This document shows positions 1 through 12,489 of a stretch of 64,000 nt of DNA, in pieces. Location: positions 5,692,501 to 5,756,500 of the forward strand of contig JAYKKT010000041.1 in NCBI GenBank assembly GCA_036023115.1. Direction: 5' to 3'. Below the pieces are notes generated by a model that made no database searches, was not told where the DNA came from, and saw nothing but the letters and a program-made list of their open reading frames with translations. The position numbers and the translations under genes are program-made. Position 1 is the first letter of the stretch, and every line of letters starts with the position of its first letter. This DNA is from Brasenia schreberi (Eukaryota > Streptophyta > Magnoliopsida > Nymphaeales > Cabombaceae).

Positions 1-141
1 AAAGAAAAGATTGGCTAAGCAACGTAACATGGAATATTCAAGTACCGGCGTTACCAACTAAAATTGTTGCTCTATTAAACTTCAATTCAAGTACAAGAAT
101 GAATCACCAAGGCAAGTTTATGCTTCAAATTAGCCTTGAAT

Positions 142-615
142 TGTTTGGTTTCTGTGAGAGATTCTCACAGAATTCCTACAGCAGTAGCACAATGGAAGAA
201 GAAGAAGAAGGGGTATAAGGATGACTTAAGAATGCCGATGAAGGAGGAAGAAAAGAGAGTACCATTTACGGGTACCCACAAAAGGTTTTAAAGGGAAGAT
301 GTTTTTCGAGTTCTATTCTTTCTTTCGTTTTTGTTAGATTTATAATGGAAAAACTTTCATTTCCGACTTCGTCTTTCGTGTCTTACTGTTTTGAGTTTTC
401 TGTTACAAGCCTTACTGTTATCCGTAAGAGGTATAATGTATTTGATAAATGCATCAAGAAACAATTAATAGATAATATTTTCCATTTTGAAAAGGTTTAA
501 TGCATCAATGGAATCGGGAAAGATGGCTTGTCTTCCCGTATTCCATGGACTCCTGGCTAAAAATGGTCAAATGTTATGTTACATCTCTCACTTGGCTATT
601 TGAGCCAAACTATCA
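142..615 (-). repeat. 3' LTR of the 0.1-11.2 kb Copia element
   Basis: It starts TGTTTGG and ends TATCA on the + strand, and aligns with 10737-11201 over most of its length; shared blocks include TTTATAATGGAAAA and GATGGCTTGTCTTCCC-like stretches. On the minus strand both LTRs begin TGATA. The homology is weakest near the right end, so that boundary is less certain than the left. Confidence 0.75.
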
Positions 616-843
616 TGACTCATTGGTTTTACCTCTCACTTTTTGTAGGCTTTCCCAAGTTATCCTTGTTATGATTGCAAGTGTAATTGCAATCTATACT
701 TGTTGTATGGTTTTTTGTATCAATGCTCCTTTCGTATGGAACAATTATCATAGTGTAATTTAATACACTAAGTAAACTCTAAACAATTCTCAAGCCCATG
801 TTCATAACATACTTTGAGAAAAGATTCTATATTATTCCTTTAG

Positions 844-1860
844 TCAAGTGATCAACCAATGTATCATTAATTGGCATACAAGATATAGTATCTCATTTTT
901 TTTAACCATATCATGAACATAACAGTACTTAACCAATATATGTTTGTTTTTGGAGCTATCAACTCTACTATTCATTAGAGTAATTGATGCATTGTTGTCA
1001 CAATAAATGACAACAGGCTCATTGGCTATATTTAACTTCAAATCAAGTATGAAGGGGTTTACCCAAACGATACTTGTTGCGGTCATGCAACAAGCAACAT
1101 ACTCATCTTCTAGTGTATGCAATGCTATACAACATTGTTTTTTGCAAGCCCAAGAAACATCACCACCTATACAACATACTCATCTTCAAGTTGATTTATT
1201 GTCATCTTTGCATCCAACAAAGTAAGCTTCTGAGTATCCTTTTACTTTTAATTCATTTGCTTGAAAACACAATTTCAAGTCTTTTGTTCCTTTAAGATAT
1301 CCTAGAATCATTTTCACAACTATCCAATATTGCCAACAAGGATTACTTTGATATTTACTCACAATACTAACAACAAAGATGATATGAGGTCTTATACAGA
1401 ATATATCATACATCAAGCTATCTACAACTTGTTCATAAACACCATTAAACTTGTTATCTCTCTAACTAGGACAATTAACCTTACTCAGTTTGACTCCTTT
1501 TGCAATGAATGTAGTTATTGACTTGCACTCACCCATTTTAAATTTCTTAAGGATATATTTTATATATCTTCCTTAAGTTAAGCATAAGAGTTTGGATTCT
1601 CTATCATTAGAAATCTTTATTCCTAGAATATAGGATGCCTCTCTCATATCCTTCATTTCGAACTTTGGGTTTAACCATGACTTGGTTTTGACAATAATCT
1701 CATTATCATTTCCAGTCAACAATATGTTATCTACATACAACGATAGAATGACAAAGTGACTTCTATTGTTCCAAACATATACACAGTGATCAAGTTCATT
1801 AGTTATAAACCCAAGTTCAATTACGACATTTTGAAAAGTTAAATACTATTGGTGAGGTGA
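844..1860 (-). pseudogene. Copia reverse transcriptase C-terminal part and RNase H, broken
   Basis: The minus strand reads a Copia RT palm segment near 1740-1720, then the RT/RNase H connection with GYLKGTKDLKLCFQ (about 1290) and the RNase H stretch VVIYCDNNASITLMNS followed by SKNKHILVKYCYVHDMV (about 1030-900). These are standard Copia signatures. The catalytic YVDD of RT reads YVDN here, and several stops and frameshifts split the frame, so it cannot make an active enzyme. Together with the integrase pieces at 2.5-3.3 kb it shows the Copia domain order (integrase before RT). Confidence 0.85.
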
Positions 1861-2495
1861 CTATTTAAGGTCATGTATAGATTCTTTTCAACCTATATAC
1901 TTTATTCTCTTGGCCTTTAACAATATATTCTTCTGATTATTGAATTTATATGATTTCATCTAAATTACCATTTAAAAAAGTAGTTTTTACATCTAACTAA
2001 TGCAAATCCAAAATATAATATGCTAAAATTATCAGAATTATTTTTTTGGATGCAAAATTCAAAACAGGAGAATATATCTCAACATCATCTATTCCCTCTT
2101 TTTGCGATAATCCTTTTGCAACATCACCTTAAACTTATCAATTGTTTCATTCAACTATATAGTTCTTTTTCAGAACTCATTTACTGCCTATGACTTTTTT
2201 TCTCTTGACAAATTAACTAATTACGAGATTTGGCTTTTCTAAATCGATTCAATTTCCTTATCCATTGCCTTTTCCCACTTTATAGATTCAGATGAGTTAA
2301 TAGTCTACTAATATGTTAAGTCATCAACCAACTCATCTAATCCACTGAATTTAACACTTCCTCTATGAGGTAAGTGTGATAATCCTTTAAGTAGGATGGT
2401 GTGACCCAAGGCCATTTATGTCCACTTAAAGTTTCATTCTGTTCAAAAAGATAGTTTGTAATTAATTAGTTCAAATGATGATTGATCTATATTCA

Positions 2496-3330
2496 CTAGA
2501 TCATCAACATAATCATCATCATTTCAAAGATGTTATTCTTAGTCTCTTCTAAGAATTCAACATCTCTGTTTTCTATTAATCCATAGTCCTTGTGATAAAA
2601 CCGATATTTAGAATATCTAATGAAAACACATCTGAAGGACCTGATATCTAACTTATCCTTAGACTGGTTAATTATCTTCACATGTGCGATAGATTCTCAC
2701 TTCTTCAGATAACTCAAGTTTGATTTTCTTTCAAACCATATCTCGTAGGTATAGAGAATACAATGTTATATGATACTCTATTTAAAATATGCATGGTTGT
2801 ACTTATCGCTTCTCCCCAAAATACCCTAAGAAGAGAAACATCTAGTAATATAGATATTGTCATATTTAGTAAAGTCTTGTTATATCTTTCTACTACACCA
2901 TTTTATTGAGGTATCGTGCTCATTTATTTTATTTTGAAATACTAAAATTTTTACAATATTTTAAAAATTTTGTAGAAGTATATTCTCTACCTCAATCAGA
3001 CCTTAAGACTTTAATTACATGCTCTATTTGGTTTTCAACTTCTTATATTCTTTGAATATCTCAAATACCTTGGATTTATGTGCTAAGATATATATAATCA
3101 TATCTCGAATAATCATCAATAAAGGTTATGAAATAAACCTTATCTCAATGTAGTCTCACCATAAAGGATCCTTATAAATTAGTGTGAATGATCTTTAATA
3201 GGATTGTTACCCTAGTTATATCTTTGAAAAATGATTTTTTTTGTCATTTTTTCTTGTATACAAGCCTCTCACTTACTAAAAGTGTTTTTCTTAAAACCAG
3301 ACAATAAGTCAATGTTGAATAATTTCTTCA
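2496..3330 (-). pseudogene. Copia integrase and post-integrase region, broken
   Basis: On the minus strand, an integrase core motif resembling TIPQQNGVVERYNKTLLNM is readable around 2915-2855 with stops and a missing glutamine. The segment 2681-2496 reads RCVFIRYSKYRFYHK followed by ENRDVEFLEE, the post-integrase motif that lies between integrase and RT in Copia polyproteins. Multiple stops separate the pieces. Confidence 0.8.
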
Positions 3331-4658
3331 ACTTTTTTAGACTTATTAGACATAGGCGTTTATGTCATACAATCATATCAATATCAAAGGCACAATCGTT
3401 ATAAGTAGAATCATTATTTTTATTGATATTTAATTTGAATAATACATGTTCAACATCAAACAGTCCAAAGAAGGTTATTCTTTCATGATTCCCTATAGTT
3501 ACCTTGCTAATAACAAACCTGACTTCAAAACCTTTCTTAATGAAGGTAAGGATCAAACCTAAATTGTGCCTGATAGAGAGCACAATCAACATATCAATTA
3601 ATATTACTTATGTGCCTTGTACATATATCCTAAATAACCCAATCCGAAGGACATTTGAGGAAGTGTTGTTTTCAATGTATATGTGATGTTCTCTTGATTT
3701 ATATTACTCTAAGTCCATAGCCCTTTCTTTGTTTTTAGAGATATGTCTAGTTGCTCCTTAATCAACCTACCAACTATTTATTGGGTGGTCCATATAGAGG
3801 CATTCTGAAACCATGTTGATTATATCATGCTTCTCAATTTGGCCGTGATGTTGGGTATTCCCACCGTTAGTCTTCTTATTACGGTAATATCTCTTTTAGT
3901 ATTCCATTTTGCCACAATTGAAGCACTTGACTCAAAAAACAATTTTCTATGGTTTCTTAAAAGATTGGTCACCTTTCTTATTATTCTTCTCAAACTTCTT
4001 ATTTGGTTTATTTTTCTTCTAGTTGAATTTATAACTAGACCCTATCTCATCTTCAGCTACTAGTAATTTCTCCTTTTTGTTTCTATCCATATGTTTAAAG
4101 GGTAAATCATAATAGCTTATTTAAACCCCTAATCTAAGAGCAGTGACAACCATATTGCATGATGGGAGAAGATTATTTAGGATAATGGATATTTGCATAG
4201 CTTTAGGTATGACTGATTTTGCTACAACTAAGTATATTACCATTATCATCATCTGGTTCACATGTTTCACTACATTATCTCCTTTCATTTTGTAGGAGTG
4301 GTATTTCTATAGTAGTAGTTCGACATGTAGTCTTTTTTACATTTGAAGGTTTAGACCATTTAATTTCTTGAATTTTGTCAATTAAGATAAATAAATTTTG
4401 GAAGTCATTTTTAGTTGTTTGGTAAAAATAGCAATAAGACGGTATAAAAAAGAAACATTCAAAATGTAACATATAATAAATAAGATGTCTAATAGCCAAC
4501 CATCAAAAGATAATTTGCTAAATATCCATGTACTAAATTATAAATAATTTTAGGTACCAAAAAGCAATGGAATAAATCTTAATATGATTTTGTTATTTTA
4601 GAACCAATTTTGTAATTTTATTCCTTATTGCCTACCACTATAATTACCCTAAAGATGG
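3331..4658 (-). pseudogene. Copia gag/protease remnant
   Basis: This is the expected position of gag and protease between the integrase and the primer-binding site. The minus strand near 4280-4180 gives a gag-like stretch with MKGDNVVKHVNQMM. The rest is too eroded to assign residues. The segment ends at the AAGGG duplication that flanks the solo LTR at 4664; the remaining 5' leader of the element is at about 10620-10736. Confidence 0.55.
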
Positions 4659-4663
4659 AAGGG

Positions 4664-7280
4664 TGTAAACACCCTAAATAAATTTTTGCAAAAACACTCT
4701 CAATTTTAAAAGCCATCTTATTTTAAAAACCTTTAATTTAAAATGAAGATTTTAAATCTTTAAAATAAAGATTTTAAAGTTAAAGATGTTCAAATTAAAG
4801 TTAAAAGGATAAGGTCCAAAAGATTCGAGTAAGTTAGGCGAAGATCAAGGCGACGGTTGGAATCCGCCTCAAGCCGGATTGAGTTCGCGAAAGTCAAGCC
4901 ATGGGACAAGGAAGTGAATCACGTGGGGCCAAGGCATGTCTTCAGCAAAGATCAAGTCGAATGGGCCAACATCATCACAAGGCAACTCGAGTTGCTTATC
5001 ATATCAAAATCAGCCAGCAACTTGCTTGAACTGAGTGCAATATTTTGACAAAGGTTGGCCAACTTTAGCAAGTTAAAGTGGACCGCACCTTTTGTCGATT
5101 CCAAGGTCTTATCAAGCCATGTCCAGCTTATGAAATGAATTAAATGTTATCAAGTGAAGTAAGGAGCTATTGGACGAGCTAGGACACATCAAGTGGAAAA
5201 GCAAGTTTGGCCCAAGTGCACGTGGAGGCATCAAGCACCTAGCCAATCATGGCTAGGTGCACATGACTCAAACTACAATCAGCCCACATGGGGCTGGTCC
5301 ATGTTTGACCAAGAGGGACCACTCCTCTCTCTCCTCCACTTGAATATTGGTGGACATTGGAGTTGGACTTGGATCTTGGGCCACTCGCCCCAAAGAAGGG
5401 CCTAGAAAGGCCCCCCTTGGCCTATAAATATAGGCGAAGGAGGGGCATGTTCTCTCATCTTGGAGATAGGCATCTTGGAAGGATTTGAGAAGTGCTACTC
5501 CTTGGGCTATCTTATGGGGAATTGTGGGCTGCTAGGGAGAGGTTTAGAGAGGGAAGAGAGTGTTAGGATCAAGGCAAGTGCTGCCACTTAGGTTTGAGTG
5601 AGAAAGCAAGAGTGAAAAGAGGGAAGGTGAGGGTTGTGCACCACCATTGTAGGTCGGCTTCTTGCAAATCTATGTAAGTATCATTCTACCTTGATTCATC
5701 TCTATCTCTTCTTCATATTCAATTCAAAAGGGGTTGTATTAATGGACCTTTGTCTCCCCCATGATATAATAAAAGTAGATGTGCTGAAATTTCTCTTTTC
5801 TTGCTTATGCACTCTATATGTTTATGTTCTTGATTCTACCTCTCTATATCCTATAAATACTCTATATCTTCTAATCTCCTCTATACTTAAGCTATTAAAT
5901 ATATTTCAATTCATTTCCCTTCAGCAATTTAATTCAGGATGTTGTGTTGTTGTATTTTAATTCATATGAGTTTTGCATCATATATGTTATAAAAACCTGA
6001 AATCTGATTTTAAGTATCGCTACATATATTAATTGCTTAATTTTTAGTTGTCAAATTACTACTCCGATCATCCTGAAATTTTGCACAATATATCTACACA
6101 CATAAGCCCACGTATAATAAATTTTTCAAGAATTTTAGGATCGTTCAACCATATAATTAAAGCTGTGGAAGATCAGGATAATTTTTGAAAATTGTCTATT
6201 AACTCTGTTTTCCTACAATAGAGTCTGGGTATTCATCACATAACTTTGTCTAAAGTTGTCTAAAATCAGTGATTCTTAGTTCATTGGTAAGCTTATATCC
6301 ATAGCTTTCCAACAAAACTAAGTACACTAAATTTGAAGCTCTAAGCACTGAGATATAGACCTATCTTTAAGTCTTTATATTTCTGTGACAGAACAAGTTT
6401 CGGGTGTCTGAGTAGAGGCAATTTGCCTTATTAATTCTGCATCATCCCAATCCTAAATTCAAAATCAAAATGTGTCCTAGAATCTCCACATTTCAAGATT
6501 TGTCCTTTAAATTTTGCATAAATTTTGGAGGTCTCTATGTTAATCAAAATAATTCAGAAAAAAAAGTCCTAAAAATAGAACCAGTTTCTGTTTTTCAGAA
6601 CTTGTTTTAAACTTGAAAAACTTGAAAACTAAGTGCACTAGTCTATTCTTGTCAACACCTTATTTTCACGTGAATTTGAAACATCACTTGCACATTTGGA
6701 ATCCTTAAAGTGCTTAGGCTGACTCTTGAACATCGGTTCAAGAAGACCTAAAGTGAAAAGATCTCGCTTAGCCACAATCGTAAAGTTAGAATCATAATTT
6801 TGCTAGTTTTTGGAAACTAACTAGTACGCTCACGCATGAAATAGTGTTAAAAGGATTGCTTCAAGTCTCTACATAGGCTTGGAGTGAAATTTTCACACCT
6901 ACAAAGGGCAAACTATAATTTTGTTTGCCTGTCCGGTTTGTTAATTATTCAAAAGGACTAAGTACAAAACTATAAAAATTACATCCATTTTTTCATGATT
7001 TTTGAAACAGATCGAGGATAAAATAGTAATTATGCACTTCAGCTCTAATTTGTAATTCTGTTAGAACTCTGTTTTTGTTCAGTGGTAGACTTGTGAATAT
7101 CCCACATATTGAGGAACAACAACGTAATTTAATAGGTCAATATTTTGATAATTTTTACAAACTATAAGAGGATAAAAACAATTTTTCGTTCATTTAAAGG
7201 TAAAACCATCTTTTCACTTTAAATATCTCAATTTTTTGATAATTTTGTCATATGATAGTTCATTAATTTAAATAATAACA
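4664..7280 (+). mobile_element. Solo LTR of a large Gypsy-type (probably Tekay/Del-like) retrotransposon
   Basis: The segment begins TGTAAACACC and ends AATAATAACA, giving TGT...ACA termini, and is flanked by the perfect 5-bp direct repeat AAGGG (4659-4663 and 7281-7285). No coding domain lies inside. It carries a TATAAATA promoter-like box (5423-5430) about 760 bp in. A 2.6-kb LTR without coding sequence fits the very long LTRs of Del/Tekay chromoviruses; that class assignment is inference from length. Removing it and one AAGGG rejoins the Copia sequence. A solo LTR arises by recombination between the two LTRs of a full element. Confidence 0.75.
5423..5430 (+). promoter_or_regulatory. TATA box of the solo LTR
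   Basis: TATAAATA sits in CCTATAAATATAGG, followed by a purine-rich leader. It is the best core-promoter match in the solo LTR and suggests the retrotransposon was transcribed in the + direction. Confidence 0.55.
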
Positions 7281-7582
7281 AAGGGTAGAATATACTTTTT
7301 AGTTTACCATCTGTCTCCTCACCACTGCCATTAGGTATTTTTAATACAACAACAACTAAGCCTTTCCCCATACTAGACGGGGTCGGCTACATGGATTCTT
7401 TGTTTCCACAGATCCCTATCGTGTGCCATGTTAGCAGTTAACTCCCAATAAGCTAGATCATTCTTTATTGTTTCTTTCCAACACTTTTGTGGTCGTCCTC
7501 TACCTCTTTTAATACTTTCGAAATTTAGTTTTTCATACCTTCTTACATGTTCTTCTTTTGATCTTCTTTCTATATGTCCAAA

Positions 7583-8979
7583 TCATCTTAAACGATATTC
7601 TCTCATTTTATTCTCTATTGGTGCCACTCCTAATTTGTTTTTAATAACCTCATTATGTATATGGTCTTTTCTTGTATGACCACTCATCCATCTCAACATC
7701 TTCATTTCTGTCATAGACATCTTTTGTACAAGTTTATGATTAACTGCCCAACACTCAGAACCATAAAACATGGCAGGCCTAATTGCTGCTCTATAATATT
7801 TACCTTTTAACTTTAATGATATCTTCTTATTACAAAGAATACCTAATGCTCCTCTCCATTTTAACCAACCAGCATTAATTCTATGTGTAACATCTCCATC
7901 AATTCTTCCATCACTCTGAAAAATTGACCCTAGATATTCAAAACTTTCCTTTTGGGGAATGCAATGTGTGTCAATTTTAATTTCCATGTCCTCTGAAGTA
8001 ACCAAATGATCAAACTTACATTCCATATATTCTGTCTTTGTTCTACTAAGTCGGAGGCCTTTGCTTTCTAATGTTTCTCTCCATAGTTCTAACTTTCTAT
8101 TCACTTTTTACTTAGACTCCTCCACTAATACAATGTTATTTGCAAATAACATACACCAAGGTACTTCATCTTGAATATGTTTTGTTAACTCATCCATCAC
8201 CAGTATAAATAAGTATGGACTTAAAGTTGATCCTTGATGTAACCCAATATTAACTTCAAAGAAGTCTGTCGTTCCTTCATGAGTCGTCACACATGTTTTT
8301 GCACCATCATACATGTCTCTTATAAGGTTAATATCTGTCACTGGGATACCTCTTTTTTCTAAAGTTCTCCAAAGAACCTCACTCGGTACCCTATCATAAG
8401 CTTTTTCTAGATCAATAAATATCATGTGAAGGTCTTTCTTTTTTACTCTAAAATGTTCCATAAGACGTCTCAAAAGGTGAATCGCTTTAATAGTAGATCT
8501 GCCTGCATGAATCCAAATTGGTTCTCTATTGTACTTGATACTTGTCTTAACCTAAATTCGATAATTCTTTCCCATAATTTCATAGTATGACTCATTAACT
8601 TGATAACTCGATAATTCGCACAATTTTGAATGTCTCCCTTGTTCTTATATATGGGTATAAGTGTACTTGCTCTCTATTTCTCGGGCATCTTTTGGTTTTT
8701 TCATATTTCATTAAATAGTCTTGTGAGCCAAGTGATTCCTATTTCTCCTAGTATTTTCCAAACTTTTATAGGAATATTATCTGGTCCTACCGATTTACCA
8801 CCCTTCATATGTTTAAGAGCCTCTTTGACTTCATTCTTTTGAATATGTCGGTAGAAATTGTGGTTTATATACTTTTCTGACTTAGCTAAATCTCCTAAAC
8901 TAATACTAACATCTTTATTTTCATTAAAAAGATTATAAAAATAGTTTTTCCATCTATTTCTTATATCATCATTTGCCAC
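7583..8979 (-). pseudogene. RTE reverse transcriptase domain, frame-broken
   Basis: Pieces at 8979-8701 (KGGKSVGPDNIPIKVWK, RT motif near the fingers), 8473-8108 ([12 protein letters not shown], then [13 protein letters not shown]) and 8104-7583 (thumb and C-terminal region with SECWAVNHKLVQK and RWMSGHTRKD) make up an RTE-type RT. The catalytic FADD reads FANN at about 8145, so both aspartates of the box are lost. Stops separate the pieces. The linker 9357-8995 (lysine-rich, coiled) joins the endonuclease to RT. Confidence 0.88.
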
Positions 8980-9550
8980 TAGAATTTTTTCATCCTAGTC
9001 TTTTATGCATCTAACATAATTAAGATCTTTAGTTTTCTTATCTCTAGCCCTAGCTATCCTAAAAATATCTCTTTCACCCTCTTTTGAGTTGAGTTTTTTA
9101 TATAAGTCCTCCCAAATCTTAGCTTTTCCTTCACTAACGGCCTTTTTCACTTCCTTCTTTGCTTTCTTATAAGCTTCTAAAGTTTCACTAGTTTTCTTGG
9201 CAAAATGTAATTTGTAACATGCCCTCTTTGCCTTGATTTTATTTTGTACTACTTCACTCCACCACCAAGCTTCTTTTTGTGCCGGTACACCTCCCTTAGA
9301 TACCCCTAACACATCTTTCACCACTTTCCTAATATGTATAGCCATATTGTTCAACATATCACAGGGTGTGCCAACATAATTCTAAACATCTCCTTGAAGG
9401 ACTTTCTGTTTAAATATATCTTCTTTCTCGCTTTTGAGGTTCCACCATTTAGTCCGAATAACTCGACGCACTCTTTTCTTCTTTGTCCATTTTTTAATTT
9501 GTAAATTCATAACTAAAAGTCGATGTTGGGTGGTTAAGCTTTTCCTGGAA

Positions 9551-10387
9551 TTACCTTACAATCTTTACAACACACTCTATCTTTTTTCTACAAATAAAGT
9601 AATCAATTTGTGTTTGTGATAAGCCACTCTTATAAGTAATTAAATGTTCGTCTCGTTTTTTGAAGATTGTATTGACTATAAAGAGATCAAATGCTATAGC
9701 AAAATTTAAAATCTCCCTACCTTCCTCGTTTATATCTCCAAAACCAAAGTTTCCATGAATCCCTTGATATCCTAATGCCTCTTTACCAACTTGTCCATTT
9801 AAATCTTCTCCTAAATAAATCATCTCCCTTTATGGAATCTTTTGAAACACCTTATCTAACTCTTCCCAAAAAACTGTCTTTATACTATCTTCTAGTCCTA
9901 CTTAGGGTACGTAAGCACAAACTATATTCAAAACCTCTGCTCCTAACACTAATTTCATCTTCATGATTCGGTCACCATATCGTTGTATGTCTACTACACT
10001 CTCCTCTAAATCTTTATTTATGATAATACCAACTCCGTTTCGAGCCTTTTCTTTACCTGAGTACCATAATTTAAAATATGTATCCTCTATCTCCTTTGCT
10101 TTTTCTCCAACCCATTTTGTCTCTTGTAAACATAGAATATGAATCCTTCTCCGAATCATAGTATCTACCTCCTCCATTAGCTTACCGAATAATGTTCCGA
10201 TATTCCAAGAACCAATACGAATCTTATTATCTATGACTAGCTTCCTTACCCCCCGCGTCTGACCATAATCAAAATGCGGAGACCCTCTCTGAAAATTTTT
10301 CACTACATTCGGGCGATAATATAGCGGGACTAACTTCTTTACCCATACCCATCCATGATGTGGGAACCCTCTCTGCAATTGATTCAC
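9551..10387 (-). pseudogene. RTE endonuclease domain, frame-broken
   Basis: The minus strand reads KIRIGSWNIGTL, then HILCLQETKW, then GVGIIINKDL and a second segment with GEDLNGQVG and TQIDYFICRKK. These match the metal-binding N, the catalytic QET, and the later GDLN and Q/D-DY motifs of the exonuclease/endonuclease/phosphatase fold used by RTE LINEs to nick target DNA. A stop after VCAYVP (9902) and the gap to 9823 break the domain. Confidence 0.85.
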
Positions 10388-10723
10388 TATATTCGGGCAA
10401 AAATGTAGTGGCCCTTGCTTATTTCTTACTGCATTTGGGTTCTACAGCACGTCGCTAGGAGGGGACACCCCAAAATAATGCTCATAATTTTTATAATCCA
10501 TATTATAAAAATCCGATGAAGTTTTACGCTAGCTGTTGAAAGCCTAACACAACCCTCCTCTTTTATCTGGGCTTGGGACCGGCAATGCAAGGGTGATCCC
10601 TTACATGGGCAGAGTTTCTAATTGATAGAAATATTTATCGTATGATGAAGACGGGATTTTCTCCTTTTCGATCATAAAATTTAACTCTGTACATATTTGA
10701 TTTTGCAAATTTTGATCAATCTC

Positions 10724-10735
10724 GCTCTGATACCA
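10724..10735 (-). other. Copia primer-binding site
   Basis: The minus strand reads TGGTATCAGAGC one base from the inner end of the 5' LTR (10737). This is the standard initiator-tRNA-Met primer site of plant Copia elements and confirms the reverse orientation. Confidence 0.85.
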
Positions 10736-10736
10736 T

Positions 10737-11201
10737 TGTTGGATTTCAGTGCAGGATCCTAATCGAAATTCTTACAGCAGTTGCACAACGAAAGAATAAG
10801 GGGCCAAAGGATGACTCAAGATAGCTCCTAAAGAAGGAAGAAGAGAGAGTGTCGTCTATTGTTACCCATAGAAGGTTTTTATAGGGAAGATGTTTTTCAA
10901 GTTGTATTCTTTCTTTCACTACTGTCAGATTTATAATGGAAAAGCTTTCATTGTTGTCTCATTTCGTCTTCATGTCTTACTCTTCTTGGCTTTCCATTAT
11001 AAGCCTTATCGTTATCCATGAGAGGTGTAACGTACGATTAACAAATAATGTTTTTTATTTTAAAAAGGTTCAACACATCCATGGAATCGAAAAAGATGAC
11101 TTGTCTTCCCATATTTCATGGATTCCTAGCCGAAAATGACCACATAAAGTCCTCAAATGCTTCTTTTTTTTTGTAGCTCAACAAGCCCTTTAAAAGTATC
11201 A
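10737..11201 (-). repeat. 5' LTR of the 0.1-11.2 kb Copia element
   Basis: It starts TGTTGGATTTCAG and ends AAAAGTATCA on the + strand; similar in sequence and order to 142-615. TTGAAT follows immediately. Confidence 0.75.
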
Positions 11202-11215
11202 TTGAATGGTAACTA

Positions 11216-11300
11216 AGAAGTCATTGGAGGTGACCCAAAAGGGCATGTAGTTAAACCGATTGCAATCATAATGGATCTCGAATTCAAATCACAAGATAGA
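11216..11300 (+). repeat. Possible tRNA-derived SINE head
   Basis: The stretch resembles a degenerate tRNA with A-box-like GGGCATGTAGTTAAACC and B-box-like CTCGAATTCAAATC, as in plant SINEs. No tail or duplication could be fixed. Confidence 0.3.
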
Positions 11301-12489
11301 ATATTTTCTTTTGACAAAAGATGGAAAACCCAACATTCTGGCTAATGGGCCAAAGATCCACAAATCTTGTAGAGAGTAGGATCACTCATGTGCTCTAAAG
11401 ACATGCCAATTTGTAGTTCAAGAAACCAAGTCTAGTTCAGTGAATTTTGCTAAAAATTTGGGCCTATCACACACAACACAGATAGTGAAGCTGAGTTATG
11501 AAAAAAAAATCTAAGAGACACAAAAGTTCACAAATTTGATATTTATAACTTGAGACTTCTTGTTAGAAGGCAAATCTAAATTTAGGAGCCATTATTTAAG
11601 AGAAATAAGAGTACAAACATTATTGACTCTAAGCAAAGAATTAGCACAATTGACAGAAATATGTTTTAGATATTTGAACTCATATATTTTGTATAAAATA
11701 ATGTAAACACTCAAGCTTATAAATTTTGAGGTTTGAAAGACTGAAATGGCTAACCTCAGCTACCTAAAGTCAAGCAAATAATAGTTCTACATAAAAACGT
11801 TAGGGTATTTGTGAAAATTGCAAACCAGAGCTTGAACACTTCGTAAATTTTTGAAATTATTCTTGTGCAGTGAGATTACAAAAATTTTAAAGAAAAATGT
11901 TTTGCAAATGTGACAAGTCTTCTAATGTGGAAAATAAAAATTGGAACTTTCTTATTTCAATTGGGAGAAATTCCAACCATTTGTTTTGGAAAGAATCTAT
12001 ATATGCAGAGATAAGGAAATTTCATATTTTGTCGGATTTTTCTATCACTCCAAAAACATTTTTTTATCATACTTTTATGTTCATACTAACATCAAAGGAT
12101 CACTACATTTTCTTTGCACTTGGTCGAGTTACTAAGAGCTCAATATACCAAGAGAGTAACAAACTCCTTAATTTTCCATTATTTGCAGAGAATTACTATA
12201 TAATGTACATGTTTAATAGCAGTGGTGCATATATGTGCATTGTTGATTGTGTGAGCACATTTACTTAAATGATATTGATGGACATTGTTGAAGAGATTAA
12301 CTACAAGGATACAAATTGTGTTAAAATAATTGTTATATGTGGGGTTTCTAGAGATTTAGTTGTTGTGGTAACCATTGGATGATTCGATCAAGAGAGTGTT
12401 GGAGTTGATCTTGTAGATGGCATGATCCTTGAATGGTTGGTACTCGAGAGATTGAATTTAACATACTGAAAAGAAGGTCAAGATAGTGT
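11301..12489. other. AT-rich stretch without recognisable gene
   Basis: It contains only a 123-codon open frame (11897-12268, +) with no recognisable motif and ordinary AT-rich composition. No transposon domain was recognised. Confidence 0.5.

Larger units (their letters stand above)
7340..10618 (-). mobile_element. RTE-clade non-LTR retrotransposon (LINE), nearly full length, broken
   Basis: The minus strand encodes an apurinic-type endonuclease and then a reverse transcriptase, the order of RTE LINEs. The 3' end (low coordinates) has the widespread plant RTE tail, whose complement reads ACAACAACAACTAAGCC then CATGGATTCTTTG. The 5' leader (about 10440-10618) is shared with a short derivative at 29783-29960. 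A second copy with the same coding region is at 62024-63235. The frame is cut into at least six pieces. It lies inside the Copia element, between the solo LTR and the Copia primer-binding site. Confidence 0.85.
142..11201 (-). mobile_element. Ty1/Copia LTR retrotransposon, dead, with two nested insertions
   Basis: Two related LTRs in the same orientation (142-615 and 10737-11201) bracket a reverse-strand pol region. The hexamer TTGAAT lies directly outside both ends (136-141 and 11202-11207) and is read as the target-site duplication, 5 or 6 bp. Read on the minus strand the order is LTR, primer-binding site (10724-10735), gag/protease remnants, integrase, reverse transcriptase, RNase H, LTR, as in Copia. 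The internal part is split by a solo LTR (4664-7280) and an RTE LINE (7340-10618), so the original element was about 5 kb. The LTRs differ by many substitutions and indels, so the insertion is old. All reading frames are broken. Confidence 0.85.

Noticed and set aside
11897..12268. 123-codon + strand open frame
   Set aside because: No known motif, AT-rich composition like its surroundings, another overlapping frame of similar kind; not supported as a gene.
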